The notes below the pieces were generated by a model, which was given only the letters and a program-made list of their open reading frames with translations, made no database searches and had not been told where the DNA came from. A stretch of 64,000 bases of DNA from Mongoliimonas terrestris (GTDB taxonomy: Bacteria; Pseudomonadota; Alphaproteobacteria; Rhizobiales; Pleomorphomonadaceae): positions 1 to 64,000 of the forward strand of contig NZ_MSIG01000015.1 in assembly GCF_001927285.1 (NCBI RefSeq). The letters are read 5' to 3'. The position numbers were made by a program, and so were the translations under genes. Positions 44,405 through 52,674 of the stretch are shown here, piece after piece. The first letter of the stretch is position 1. The number at the start of each line of letters is the position of its first letter.

Positions 44405-45043
44405 GAGGACCGAGAGGGAGGCACGCCGAACGGAAACGCACGGCCGGGCGGCCCCGTGACGCCCGCGCCGTCGAACCCGGGTGAGATGAGCGACGGTCCG
44501 GGTGCGAGGGGGGTCTTACGGCATAAAGGCGTGATGGGAAATAGAATTTGGGGTGGGGGTGGGGGTAGCGGGAATGCGTGGGTGGTCCGCCTGCGCGGAC
44601 CATGACGATCGGGGCGGATGGGGGGCGCGGGCCGTGACGATTGGGGGAGGATGGGGGCGGGCGCGGGAACGCGCCGACCGGAAACCCAGGTCGTCACCCC
44701 GGCGGAAGCCGGGGCCCAACCGTCTGGTGGATCATCCGCGCCGGTGCGGATGGCGGCGCCGTCGGTTGGATCCCGGCGTGCGCCGGGATGACGGCGTGGG
44801 GATGGGGATGGGGCGCGCGTGGGGATGCGTGGGGGGTCCGTCGGCGCGGACTGTGACGATACCGGGGGTGCGATATGCGTGGGTGGTCCGCCTTCGCGGA
44901 CCATGACGATCGCGGGAGGATGAAGGGGCCCTTGGGGACCTTGCCGCCGAGCGAGGTCTGGCGCTTGCCGCTTCGGCCTCGCTTTCCTCCGACGTCATGG
45001 TCCGCGGAGGCGGACCACCCACGCTTTCTTCCGCGTAAAGCCT
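44405..45043. repeat. Repeat-filled interval with REP-A and REP-B copies
   Basis: REP-A single arms lie at about 44572–44607, 44827–44860 (degenerate) and 44875–44908, and an inverted arm lies at about 44993–45025. A REP-B pair occupies about 44690–44792. The arms at 44875 and 45025 face each other around 85 bases. No gene is supported between the TauE-type gene and dusA. Confidence 0.88.
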
Positions 45044-46048
45044 TCACGCGGCGGTGGGTTGGGTGCGGGATGTCAGGGCCGCGAGGGCCTGGTCGAGGAC
45101 TTCCAGGCCGGCGCCGGGGCGGACGGCGCCTTCGGTGAGGATGCGGCGCCAGGCGCGGGCGCCGGGGCGGCCCTGGAAGAGGCCGAGCATGTGGCGGGTG
45201 ACGTGGCCGAGGCGGCCGCCGGCGGCCAGGTGCGCGGCGATCGGGGCGCGCATGGCCTCCACCACCTGGAAGAGATCCGCGTCGGGGCCGGGGGCGCCGT
45301 AGAGGCGGCGGTCGGCGGCGGCGAGGATCGACGGGTCGTGGTAGGCGGCGCGGCCGATCATGACGCCGTCGAGGCCGCGGGCAAGCAGCGCCTCGGCGGT
45401 GTCGAGGTCGGCGATACCGCCGTTGATGCCGACGAAGACGTGTGGCAGGCGCGCCTTCAGGCGCACCACCCGGTCGTAGTCGAGCGGCGGGATGTCGCGG
45501 TTTTCCTTCGGGCTGAGGCCCTTGAGCCAGGCCTTGCGGGCGTGCACCCAGAGGGCGTCCGCACCGGCGGCGAGCACCGCGTCGGCAAGAGCGTCGAGGG
45601 CGGTCTCCGGGTCCTGGTCGTCGACGCCGAGGCGGCACTTGACGGTGACGGGCACGGTTGCGGGGACCGCCGCCCGCATGGCGGCGACGCAGTCGGCGAC
45701 GAGCGCCGGCTCCTGCATCAGGCACGCGCCGAAGCGGCCGGACTGGACCCGGTCGGACGGGCAGCCGACGTTGAGGTTGATCTCGCCATAGCCGAAGTCG
45801 GCGCCGATCCGGGCGGCGGCGGCAAGCTCGGCGGGGTCGGACCCGCCGAGCTGCAGGGCGACGGGCTGCTCCTCGGGCGAGAAGCCGAGGAGGCGCGCGC
45901 GGTCGCCGTGGATGACCGCCGGGGCGGTGACCATCTCGGTGTAGAGGAGCGTCCGCGCGCTGAGGCGCCGGTGGAAGAGGCGGCACCAGCGGTCCGTCCA
46001 GTCCATCATCGGGGCGACGGCGAGCCGGTGTGCGGGATAGGGCGTCAT
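45044..46048 (-). CDS. dusA: tRNA-dihydrouridine(20/20a) synthase
   Basis: A 334-residue flavoprotein that reduces uridine 20 in the tRNA D-loop using NADPH. It has the family start RLAVAPMMDWTDRWCRLFHR, the substrate-channel INLNVGCPSDRVQSGRFGACLM with the catalytic Cys, and the FMN-binding region GINGGIADLDTAEALL followed by GLDGVMIGRAAY. The start at 46048 gives the conserved length. No partner gene is adjacent. Confidence 0.95.
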   Translation of the reverse strand: MTPYPAHRLAVAPMMDWTDRWCRLFHRRLSARTLLYTEMVTAPAVIHGDRARLLGFSPEEQPVALQLGGSDPAELAAAARIGADFGYGEINLNVGCPSDRVQSGRFGACLMQEPALVADCVAAMRAAVPATVPVTVKCRLGVDDQDPETALDALADAVLAAGADALWVHARKAWLKGLSPKENRDIPPLDYDRVVRLKARLPHVFVGINGGIADLDTAEALLARGLDGVMIGRAAYHDPSILAAADRRLYGAPGPDADLFQVVEAMRAPIAAHLAAGGRLGHVTRHMLGLFQGRPGARAWRRILTEGAVRPGAGLEVLDQALAALTSRTQPTAA

Positions 46049-46208
46049 GCGGCTTCTTGGGTTCGGGCGGCGGTCCGTCGCGGCGGACGGCGCGTTTGCC
46101 AGAGGTATGGGGGCGCGGCGGCGCGAGGGCAAGATGGAAGCGCGGACCGCGGGGCTGATCGGGGTGCGCCCCGGCATCGCCGGTCATCGGATTTTGGTAT
46201 TCGCCGGC

Positions 46209-46326
46209 TAGAGCATTCTCCGATCAAGTTGCACGACTTGATCGGAGAGAGAATGCTCCAGGTCATTGGATCTGGAGCGATTTCTTGTCGACCAGACGAT
46301 TCCGTCAGGGACGACAAGCGCTCCAG
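46209..46326. repeat. REP-C (TAGAGCATTCTCC) palindromic repeat, copy 1
   Basis: A 118-base element with two inverted repeats: CTCCGATCAAGTTGCACGAC facing its complement ACTTGATCGGAG, and TTGTCG…CGACAA around GACGATTCCGTC. It starts TAGAGCATTC and ends GCGCTCCAG. This Hyphomicrobiales-type element recurs at 49.8, 52.5 and, degenerate, 51.7 kb. It fills most of the gap 46049–46359 between dusA and the phosphatase. Confidence 0.92.
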
Positions 46327-46359
46327 GGTGCGGTGGACAGGATTGCCGAGGGGACGGGC

Positions 46360-47175
46360 ATGAGCAAAGTGATTCTGGTGGTGCTGGACGGGCTGCGCTA
46401 CGACGCGGCGCGCACGTGCCTGGGCTATCTGGAAGGGCTGGTGGCGGCCGGGCGCGCGGACGTGCGCAAGGTGACGTGCGAGCTGCCGGCCATGTCGCGC
46501 CCGCTCTACGAGACCCTCCTCACCGGGCGGCCGCCGGTGGACCACGGCATCGTGTCGAACGGGATCCAGCGGCGCTCGCGCGGGGACAACCTGTTCGCCC
46601 GCTGCCGGGCGGCGGGGCGGACCACGGCGGCGGCGGCCTATCACTGGGTGTCGGAGCTCTACGTGTCGACGCCGTTCGATCCGCACCGTGACCGGATCCT
46701 GCTCGACGGGACGGGCGACATCAACCACGGGGTGTTCTACTGGAGCGACGGTTACCCGGACAGCCACCTGTTCGCCGACGCCGAATGGCTGATCCGCGCG
46801 CGCGATCCGGACTTCCTGCTGCTCCACCCGATGAATGTGGACGATGCCGGCCACAAGCACGGCGGCGCCAGCACCGGCTACCGGGACGCCGCCCGGATCC
46901 AGGGCGACCTCCTCGCCCGCTACCTGCCGGGATGGCTGGAGACGGGGCGGCAGGTGATCGTGATGGCGGACCACGGCATGGGCGACGACGGCAACCACGC
47001 CGGGCCGGTTCCGACGGAGACGGACGTGCCCTTCTACACGGTGGGGTTCGCCGTGGAGCCGGGCCGCATCATCCGCCAGCCGGAAGTCGCCGGGCTGATC
47101 TGCCGGCTGATGGGGATCGCGCCCGGCGCCCTGCCGGCCTACGAGGGGCCGATCGCGGGCGAAGCCGGCCGCTGA
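46360..47175 (+). CDS. Alkaline phosphatase/nucleotide pyrophosphatase superfamily protein
   Basis: A 271-residue protein of the alkaline phosphatase superfamily. The first metal ligand is in ILVVLDGLRYD. The presumed nucleophile region is PAMSRPLYETLLTGRPPVDHGIVSN, with Ser taking the usual Thr/Ser position. Later metal ligands are in MNVDDAGHKHGG and VIVMADHGMGDDGNH. There is no signal peptide, so it is probably cytoplasmic. The substrate (a phosphodiester or monoester) is unknown. It starts 33 bases after the REP-C repeat. Confidence 0.85.
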   Translation: MSKVILVVLDGLRYDAARTCLGYLEGLVAAGRADVRKVTCELPAMSRPLYETLLTGRPPVDHGIVSNGIQRRSRGDNLFARCRAAGRTTAAAAYHWVSELYVSTPFDPHRDRILLDGTGDINHGVFYWSDGYPDSHLFADAEWLIRARDPDFLLLHPMNVDDAGHKHGGASTGYRDAARIQGDLLARYLPGWLETGRQVIVMADHGMGDDGNHAGPVPTETDVPFYTVGFAVEPGRIIRQPEVAGLICRLMGIAPGALPAYEGPIAGEAGR

Positions 47176-47574
47176 CCGGGTCGACGGGTTGGACGGCGGG
47201 CGCAGCCATCGGCGGGCGGCGGATCGCGGCGGGCGAGAGCCGAGGGACGGCGGTCAAATATGCGGTATGGACGGCGACCGGGCGCGCGCCATATGACAGA
47301 GTGGGACGGACGGACGCCTGAACCGGGGCGGACGCTTTGACGCAGCAGCACAAATTCGCATCGCCCCGGTGCCGGTCAAACTCTAACGTCCCGTGCGGGT
47401 TTGCCCGATGGTCGTCAGCCGGTGACCGGTCACCGGCGGGTCGTCGCGGCAGGCGGGGCGGCAATGCGCCATAAGGCGCACCGCGCTCATCGTGCGTTCA
47501 TACGGCGTGCGCGATAAGGATCATGGGAGCGAACGGTCCGGACCGTTCGTCCGAGAACGACAAGGAAGGCTAGC
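47176..47574. other. Intergenic region before the cytochrome c gene
   Basis: About 400 bases without a supported gene. No dispersed repeat or clear terminator was seen. It should contain the cytochrome c promoter; the good ribosome-binding site AAGGAAGG lies just before the start codon. Confidence 0.5.
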
Positions 47575-47967
47575 ATGAAGAAGAGCTTGGTTCTGACCGC
47601 TGTGCTCCTCGCCAGCTTCGCGACGGGCGCCCAGGCGGCCGGTGATGCGGCGAATGGCGAAAAGGTCTTCAAGAAGTGCGCGGCGTGCCACGCCGTCGGC
47701 CCCGAGGCGAAGAACAAGGTCGGCCCGCACCTCAACAACGTGGTCGGTGCCGCGATCGGCAAGCACGCGGAGGACTTCAAGTACTCCAAGGCCCTGACCG
47801 ACCTTGGCGATGCCGGCAAGGTGTGGGACGAGGCGAACCTCTCGGCCTGGCTGAAGAACCCGAAGGAATTCGCCAAGGGCAACAAGATGGCCTTCGCCGG
47901 CCTGAAGAAGGAAGAAGAGATCGCCGACGTGATCGCCTATCTGGGCACCTTCTCCAAGACCCAGTAA
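47575..47967 (+). CDS. Soluble c-type cytochrome (cytochrome c2-like)
   Basis: A 130-residue periplasmic cytochrome with a signal peptide ending near AQAA (residue 22). It binds one haem through CAACH (Cys35, Cys38, His39) and probably through the methionine in GNKMAFAGLKKEEE. It resembles class I cytochromes that shuttle electrons from periplasmic dehydrogenases to terminal oxidases. It is convergent with fccB/soxF, whose flavocytochrome could feed it electrons. The ribosome-binding site AAGGAAGG is strong. Confidence 0.93.
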   Translation: MKKSLVLTAVLLASFATGAQAAGDAANGEKVFKKCAACHAVGPEAKNKVGPHLNNVVGAAIGKHAEDFKYSKALTDLGDAGKVWDEANLSAWLKNPKEFAKGNKMAFAGLKKEEEIADVIAYLGTFSKTQ

Positions 47968-48021
47968 GCCATCCCGTCGCGGCACGCCCGAAAGGCGGCC
48001 GGCGCGGATCGTCACGGTTCA

Positions 48022-48054
48022 GAAAGCCCGCTCCGGTCGCCGGGGCGGGCTTTC
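48022..48054. terminator. Bidirectional terminator between cytochrome c and fccB
   Basis: The stem GAAAGCCCGC/GCGGGCTTTC around a 13-base loop lies 54 bases after the cytochrome stop and 29 bases after the fccB stop. It can serve both convergent transcripts. Confidence 0.85.
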
Positions 48055-48083
48055 CGTTTGGGCGGACGGTCCGGTGCCGCCGG

Positions 48084-49373
48084 TCAGCCGAACATCTCGG
48101 CGGTGATGGCGGCGTACCAGTTCTCCGCCTCGTCGACGGCGCGGCGGCGCTCGGCGGCGGGCTCGCCGGGCTGGCTGACGAAGCCCTTTACGGTGGCGAT
48201 GCCGCCGGCCTTCTCGCCGTAGAGCGCGCCGACCTTCACGCCGTCGTCCGGGGCGATCAGGCTCCAGCAGGTGTTGAAGTAGCGCGGCTCCGGGCGCGGC
48301 CAGCCGAGGAGGTCGGCGAGCACGGCGACGGCGGCGACGCGGCCCTGGCTTGCGGCCGCGAAGGCGGACTTCGGCATCTCGCCGGCCTTGGCGGCGTCGC
48401 CGATCACGTGCACGAAGGAATCCATCGGCGAGCGCATGGCGGCCGGCACGACCGGGCACCAGCCGTCCGGGTCGGCGAGGCCGGCGTCGACGGCGATCGG
48501 CGCGGCCTGCTGAGGCGGGATGACGGTGATGAGGTCGCCGGAAAAGACGTCGAGGCCGGTCTCCACGCTGTTCGTCGCCGGGTCGACGGAGAGGATGCCG
48601 CCGTGCACGGAGGGCGGCAGCCACTGCACCATGCCCGGGGTGTGGCGCTCCCAGCCCTCCTGGAAGAGCGCCTGCTTGGAGAAGGTCTCCTTGGCGTCGA
48701 GGATGGTGAGGCGGGCGCCGGCGCGGCCGGTGGCCTTCAGCCGGTGCGCCATCAGGGCGGCGCGCTCGTAGGGGCCGGGCGGGCAGCGGTAGGGATTGGG
48801 CGGCACCAGCATGACGATGGAGGCGGTGGGGCCGAGGGCCTCCAGCCGGGACCGGAGGAGCGTCGTCTGCGGGCCAGCCTTCCAGGCGTGCGGCATGGTC
48901 AGGGCGGCGGCTTCCGAGTAGCCGGGCACGGCCTCGTGACGGAGCGCGATGCCGGGGGCGAGGATGAGGCGGTCGTAGGGGATGGTCTCGCCGGTGGCGA
49001 GGCGGATGGCGCGGGCGTCCCGGTCGATGGCCTCGGCGCGGCCGTGGACGACGGCGATGCCGTCGGCGGCCAGACCCGCGTAGCCGTGGGTGATGTCCTC
49101 CATGGCGCGAAGGCCCGCGATCACCCAGTTGGAGAAGAAGCAGGTGACGTAGGAGGGCGCGGCCTCGACGAGGGTCACCGACACGGCCTCGCCGCCGAGG
49201 CGCTTGGCGGTGCGGGCCGCGACCGCGCCCCCTGCCCCGCCGCCGAGGACGACGATGCGCGGCGGCGCGGGCGTGGCGCCGCGGGCGGATACCGCCATTA
49301 CGCCGGTCGCCAGCATGGCAAGGCCGAGGACGCGGCGGCGGGTGGCGGTGAAGGGCTGGCGGGTGGCGGTCAT
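48084..49373 (-). CDS. fccB: Sulfide dehydrogenase flavoprotein subunit (FccB/SoxF)
   Basis: A 429-residue FAD protein of the flavocytochrome c sulfide dehydrogenase family (FccB, or SoxF in sox clusters), which oxidises sulfide to sulfur in the periplasm. A twin-arginine signal RRRVLGLAM lies near residues 12–20. The FAD-binding motif VVLGGGAGGAVAA follows. The redox-active cysteines are in YVTCFFSN and in the C-terminal FNTCWSLIAPDDGVKVG, the FCSD-specific domain. It is coupled to the cytochrome subunit gene by a four-base overlap (ATGA). Confidence 0.93.
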   Translation of the reverse strand: MTATRQPFTATRRRVLGLAMLATGVMAVSARGATPAPPRIVVLGGGAGGAVAARTAKRLGGEAVSVTLVEAAPSYVTCFFSNWVIAGLRAMEDITHGYAGLAADGIAVVHGRAEAIDRDARAIRLATGETIPYDRLILAPGIALRHEAVPGYSEAAALTMPHAWKAGPQTTLLRSRLEALGPTASIVMLVPPNPYRCPPGPYERAALMAHRLKATGRAGARLTILDAKETFSKQALFQEGWERHTPGMVQWLPPSVHGGILSVDPATNSVETGLDVFSGDLITVIPPQQAAPIAVDAGLADPDGWCPVVPAAMRSPMDSFVHVIGDAAKAGEMPKSAFAAASQGRVAAVAVLADLLGWPRPEPRYFNTCWSLIAPDDGVKVGALYGEKAGGIATVKGFVSQPGEPAAERRRAVDEAENWYAAITAEMFG

Positions 49374-49744
49374 GGGGCGGCTCCGGGCTGGCCGGAGGCA
49401 TTCGGCCGGTTCGGAGGGGACGTCGCCTCCAGGTGGCGGGCGAGAGCCGCCAGGGTGGCGTCGTCGAGGCCGGCGACGGCGGCGGCCATGACGGCGCTCG
49501 GCCGCTGGCCGTCGCGGTAGGCCTTGAGGGCGGCGAGGGTGTCGTCCGCCGGCCGGCCGGCGAGCGCGGGCATGGGCGAATCGGCGGCGGGATCCGCAGG
49601 GGCGTCCGCCCGAGGGGCGTGGCAGCCGGCGCAGGTGGCGGCGAGGTAGGCGATCCGCAGATCGTCGGCCGCCGCCGCCGGCATGGTGAGGAGCGCCGCG
49701 CCGAGGACGGCGGCGACGCCGCGTTTCGCCGGTTGCCCGGTCAT
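49370..49744 (-). CDS. fccA: Sulfide dehydrogenase cytochrome subunit (FccA/SoxE-like)
   Basis: A 124-residue monohaem cytochrome with a signal peptide ending at AAADD (about residue 26) and a haem motif CAGCH (Cys38, Cys41, His42). A likely Met ligand lies in PSAVMAAAVAGL. It passes electrons from the FAD subunit to cytochrome c. The tail is Pro-rich. It overlaps fccB by four bases and follows soxZ after 238 bases that contain a REP-C repeat. Confidence 0.9.
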   Translation of the reverse strand: MTGQPAKRGVAAVLGAALLTMPAAAADDLRIAYLAATCAGCHAPRADAPADPAADSPMPALAGRPADDTLAALKAYRDGQRPSAVMAAAVAGLDDATLAALARHLEATSPPNRPNASGQPGAAP

Positions 49745-49790
49745 GGATGGATCCTCCCCCTTGCCGCCGGGTCTTGTCGGTCCGGTCGGC

Positions 49791-49907
49791 TAGAGCGCTT
49801 GTCGACCTGACGGAATCGTCAGGTCGACAAGAAATCGCTCCAGATTCAAAAGCCTGGAGCATTCTCTCATCGATCAAGTCGTGCAACTTGATCGGAGAAT
49901 GCTCCAG
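49791..49907. repeat. REP-C palindromic repeat, copy 2 (inverted)
   Basis: The same element as at 46.2 kb but in the opposite direction: it starts TAGAGCGCTTGTCGACCTGA and ends GGAGAATGCTCCAG. It sits within the gap between soxZ and fccA and could split or attenuate the transcript. Confidence 0.92.
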
Positions 49908-49982
49908 CCTTGCGGTATCATCGTACACATGCCGGACGGGCGCCAGCGTCTTGGCGGTCCGTCGCCGGCCTTGAGCCGGCCG

Positions 49983-50306
49983 TCAGGCCTCCACCTCGAT
50001 GAAGGCCTCCACGGCGGTCTCGGCGCCGCCGTCCTCGGTGTAGACCACCGTGAGCGTGCCGGAGCGGCGGGCGAGAAAGGCGAACTCCACGTAAGGGTTG
50101 GCGGCGATGCCGGGCTCCAGGTCCATGACGAGGAGCGGTTCGCCCTCGAAGCTGCAGGCGATGCGGTAGACGATCCGGCGCGGGACGCGGCCGCCGTCCG
50201 GCCCGAGGCGGAGGCCGGATTCCATCGGGTGCATCAGGAGGGCGCGGACCGGCACCACGTCGCCGGCCCGCACACGCTCGGGCAGCCTCAGACGGGGGCG
50301 CTCCAT
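49983..50306 (-). CDS. soxZ: Thiosulfate-oxidation carrier subunit SoxZ
   Basis: A 107-residue protein of the SoxZ family, the partner that forms the SoxYZ heterodimer. The pattern RVRAGDVVPVRALLMHPMESG at the start, then VPRRIVYRIACSFEGEPLL and a final SGTLTVVYTEDGG, is typical. It has no export signal and would be carried out with SoxY. It overlaps the soxY stop by one base (TGATG). Confidence 0.92.
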   Translation of the reverse strand: MERPRLRLPERVRAGDVVPVRALLMHPMESGLRLGPDGGRVPRRIVYRIACSFEGEPLLVMDLEPGIAANPYVEFAFLARRSGTLTVVYTEDGGAETAVEAFIEVEA

Positions 50307-50827
50307 CAGCCCGGCTCCAGCGGCAGGTCGAATCCGCAGCCGCCGACGACGACGGCGATCGCCGCCTCGGCGCGCAGCACCTGCCCGCCCGCGGTCTCGG
50401 CGAGCGCCACGACGGTCTGGGACCGGGCGAGCCGGATGCGGGTGGAGAGGCGAAGCGGGACGCCGGTGTCGCCCACCGTGACCGTGGCGAGGCGGACCAG
50501 CGGATTGTCCGGGGCGAGCAGGCGCACGCGCACCACACGATCGGGGCCGGTTCCGGCGGACGTGACGGTGACCGGAACCGAGTAGCCGCTTTCCGCAACC
50601 GGCGGCGCTTCCAGGTTGAGTCCGTCGGCGCGAACCGGTCGCCCGGCTGTGAAGAGAGCGACTTCCGAATCAAAGCGTTCGGTCGCCGCCAACGACACAC
50701 CCGGCCATGCCGCCGCGGCAGGCCCGAGCAGGGCCAACCGGAGAAAGTGCCGCCGCGATTGTCCGTGTCCGGGCGCCGCCGTCGACGGTCGGACTAACCG
50801 GCTGACGCATAAGCGATATCCCCTCAT
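50306..50827 (-). CDS. soxY: Thiosulfate-oxidation carrier subunit SoxY, atypical C-terminus
   Basis: A 173-residue protein with a twin-arginine signal (SRRHFLRLALLG, about residues 24–35) and a SoxY beta-sandwich. SoxY carries sulfur intermediates on a cysteine at the end of a mobile arm, normally ending GGCGG. Here the arm reads VVVGGCGFDLPLEPG: the GGCG core is present, but the second final glycine is replaced by Phe and eight residues follow the CG dipeptide. soxZ is coupled downstream. SoxB, SoxXA and SoxCD are not in the window. Confidence 0.9.
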   Translation of the reverse strand: MRGYRLCVSRLVRPSTAAPGHGQSRRHFLRLALLGPAAAAWPGVSLAATERFDSEVALFTAGRPVRADGLNLEAPPVAESGYSVPVTVTSAGTGPDRVVRVRLLAPDNPLVRLATVTVGDTGVPLRLSTRIRLARSQTVVALAETAGGQVLRAEAAIAVVVGGCGFDLPLEPG

Positions 50828-51009
50828 CTCCCCGTCTCCGCAGTTTTATTTATGCGCCCTGGTCCGGTCAGCCTTGACGCCAAAGAAACGCCAAGCCGCA
50901 TTTTGGGCTTTGCTGATTGCAATAAATGCGTATAGTTTTGCAGAAATAGACATAGAAAAAAGCATTTCTTGCATGCGCCCTTCCCTGCCGCACATCTATG
51001 GAGTGTCCG
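50828..51009. promoter_or_regulatory. GC-poor divergent control region soxY/arsR
   Basis: This 182-base region is much richer in A and T than its surroundings. It contains TTGCAATAAATGC and the imperfect inverted repeat TGCAGAAAT…ATTTCTTGCA (about 50938–50974). Its place between the divergent arsR and soxY genes makes it the likely operator for the ArsR protein. Confidence 0.55.
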
Positions 51010-51396
51010 ATGCAGCATGACGTTCAGCTCTCCCAACCGCACCCCGACATGGGTGTCGTCGCCAAGAAGGCGAGCGACACGCTCCGCGCCCTTTCCCACG
51101 AGCATCGGCTGATGATCGTCGGCCTCCTCGCGCGCGGCGAGAAGTCCGTGGGTGAGCTGGAGCGCATCCTGGAACTTCCGCAACCGGCCGTGTCCCAGCA
51201 GCTGGCCCGGCTGCGTCTCGACAACCTGGTGTCGTGCCGCCGCGACGGCCGGACGATCTACTATAGCGTCACGCCGAACCGCATCATGGAACTCTTCGGT
51301 GAACTGTACGTCATTCTGCAGCCCGGCCGCGCCTTCGAGCCGGCGGAGGTGCAGAGCTTCGAGCAGGTACAGTACAGGTCCGCGGCCGCGCGCTGA
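51010..51396 (+). CDS. ArsR family regulator of the soxYZ–fccAB locus
   Basis: A winged-helix regulator of about 128 residues. The HTH is in ALSHEHRLMIVGLL…LELPQPAVSQQLARLRLDNLVSCRRDGRTIYYSV. Sulfur-responsive ArsR proteins (BigR, SqrR, SoxR) usually have a cysteine after the HRLMIL segment; here that position is Gly (MIVGLL), and the only cysteine is in LVSCRRDG. ATG at 51010 has GGAG six bases upstream; an in-frame ATG at 50998 is less likely. Divergence from soxY suggests it controls that gene. Confidence 0.88.
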   Translation: MQHDVQLSQPHPDMGVVAKKASDTLRALSHEHRLMIVGLLARGEKSVGELERILELPQPAVSQQLARLRLDNLVSCRRDGRTIYYSVTPNRIMELFGELYVILQPGRAFEPAEVQSFEQVQYRSAAAR

Positions 51397-52048
51397 CCGC
51401 CGACCTGGGGAGGGGCGGCGTCGATGAGGACGGGCGCTTGCGCATATTTCGCGCGGCGATCCGGACGACGAAGTGTCGGCGGGCACGCAAGAAGGGCCGC
51501 CGACCGATCCAGATGATACAGCCTCCGCGCCGCAGCCGTTGGGTCGGCGTCGGGGCGTGACGGCTTGAAGCCCGCAGCGGTGCGCCTAGGCCGGAGGGCC
51601 GCGAGGCGGTCGTCGGGACGGGCTCCCGGCGGACCGGTCTCAGCCCGTCGATCGGCTTGAGGCCCTGGCGCACTCTCCGGTCGGGTTGAAGGACCTGATC
51701 GTCGAGGGAATGCTCCGGACTTCTGACCTGGGCGCGTGACTGGCGCGCGATTTTCGATCGACCTGACGATTGCGTCAGGGACCACACGCACGCTGGCGGG
51801 CCGACCCGGATCGGGGCGAGCCTTCGTGAGGGCGAGACGTCATCAGGGCGAGACTTGGTCAGGGTGGCCGTGGTCGGGGCGCTCCCGGATCGGAGCGGCC
51901 CCTTCCAGACGGCGCAAGATCTTGAACCCGGCGGGCGAAGGGCGACAAACGTCCGGCCTTCGCGCGCATGACGGCCGCGGCGACCGTCGCCCGTTCGGGG
52001 TTGCCCGCGCGCGGCGCCCCGACAGGTCGGGACGCTGCGATCCGGACC
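51397..52048. other. Gene-free interval with a decayed REP-C copy
   Basis: No gene is supported. At about 51672–51785 the order GAATGCTCCGGACTTCTGAC, then GCGATTTTCGATCGACCTGACGATTGCGTCAGG-like sequence, matches REP-C with many changes and an insertion, so it is an old copy. The rest is GC-rich with no family match. Confidence 0.6.
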
Positions 52049-52183
52049 TTACTGGGAGACGTCTTCCACGGCCTGGCCGGTCTCACGGACGTCGCGGCCG
52101 ACGCCGCGCACGGTGTTGTCGCACGCGGCGAGGACGAAGGCGGAAACCAGGACGGCGACGATGGCGGTGTAGGACTTGGTCAT
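52049..52183 (-). CDS. Entericidin A/B family small lipoprotein
   Basis: A 44-residue lipoprotein starting MTKSYTAIVAVLVSAFVLAA with the lipobox LAAC, then DNTVRGVGRDVRETGQAVEDVSQ. This mature sequence, with NTVRGVGRDV and TGQAVED, is the entericidin family signature. Entericidins are tiny membrane lipoproteins of the envelope stress type. A ribosome-binding site AAGGAT lies ten bases upstream. It is an isolated gene between repeats. Confidence 0.9.
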   Translation of the reverse strand: MTKSYTAIVAVLVSAFVLAACDNTVRGVGRDVRETGQAVEDVSQ

Positions 52184-52674
52184 GTGCGAAGTATCCTTGT
52201 CTTTGACGCACGGTCCGGTCCCGTCCAGGCCGGGCCGCGTCCGCCGGTGCGGAAGCGGCGCCAGATCCGATGGGGCGATCCGCCCGACAGCCCTCGCGCC
52301 TAACGGGCACCTTCGCGCCCAACGGGCGCCAGAGGGGTAATCGATCGGACCGACCCTGGCAGCCTGACAAGGGTCCGGCGCACTGGCCTGCGTCTATCGG
52401 CCATCGCGCATGTCCCTAACGCGAACGGCCGGGACTCTTGTTCCCGGCCGTTCCTGCTTTTCTGATGGTGATTTGCGGCCATGCTTTCCGGGGCGTCTCC
52501 GCGCCGGGAGCGGGCGGCCTAGAGCATTCTCCGATCAAGGTGCACGACTTGATCGATGAGAGAATGCTCCAGGCTTCTGAATCTGGAGCGATTTCTTGTC
52601 GAGCTGACGATTCCGTCAGGAAGGACAAGCGCTCTCGCATTCCGCCTTCAGCGAGCCTCGACCGCCTCGGCGGA
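52184..52674. repeat. REP-C copy 3 in a gene-free interval
   Basis: REP-C lies at 52519–52634, in the same direction as copy 1: TAGAGCATTCTCCGATCAAG at the left and CAGGAAGGACAAGCGCTCTC at the right. The remainder of the interval (52184–52518) has no supported gene. It ends 40 bases before the stop of the NMT1 binding-protein gene. Confidence 0.88.
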
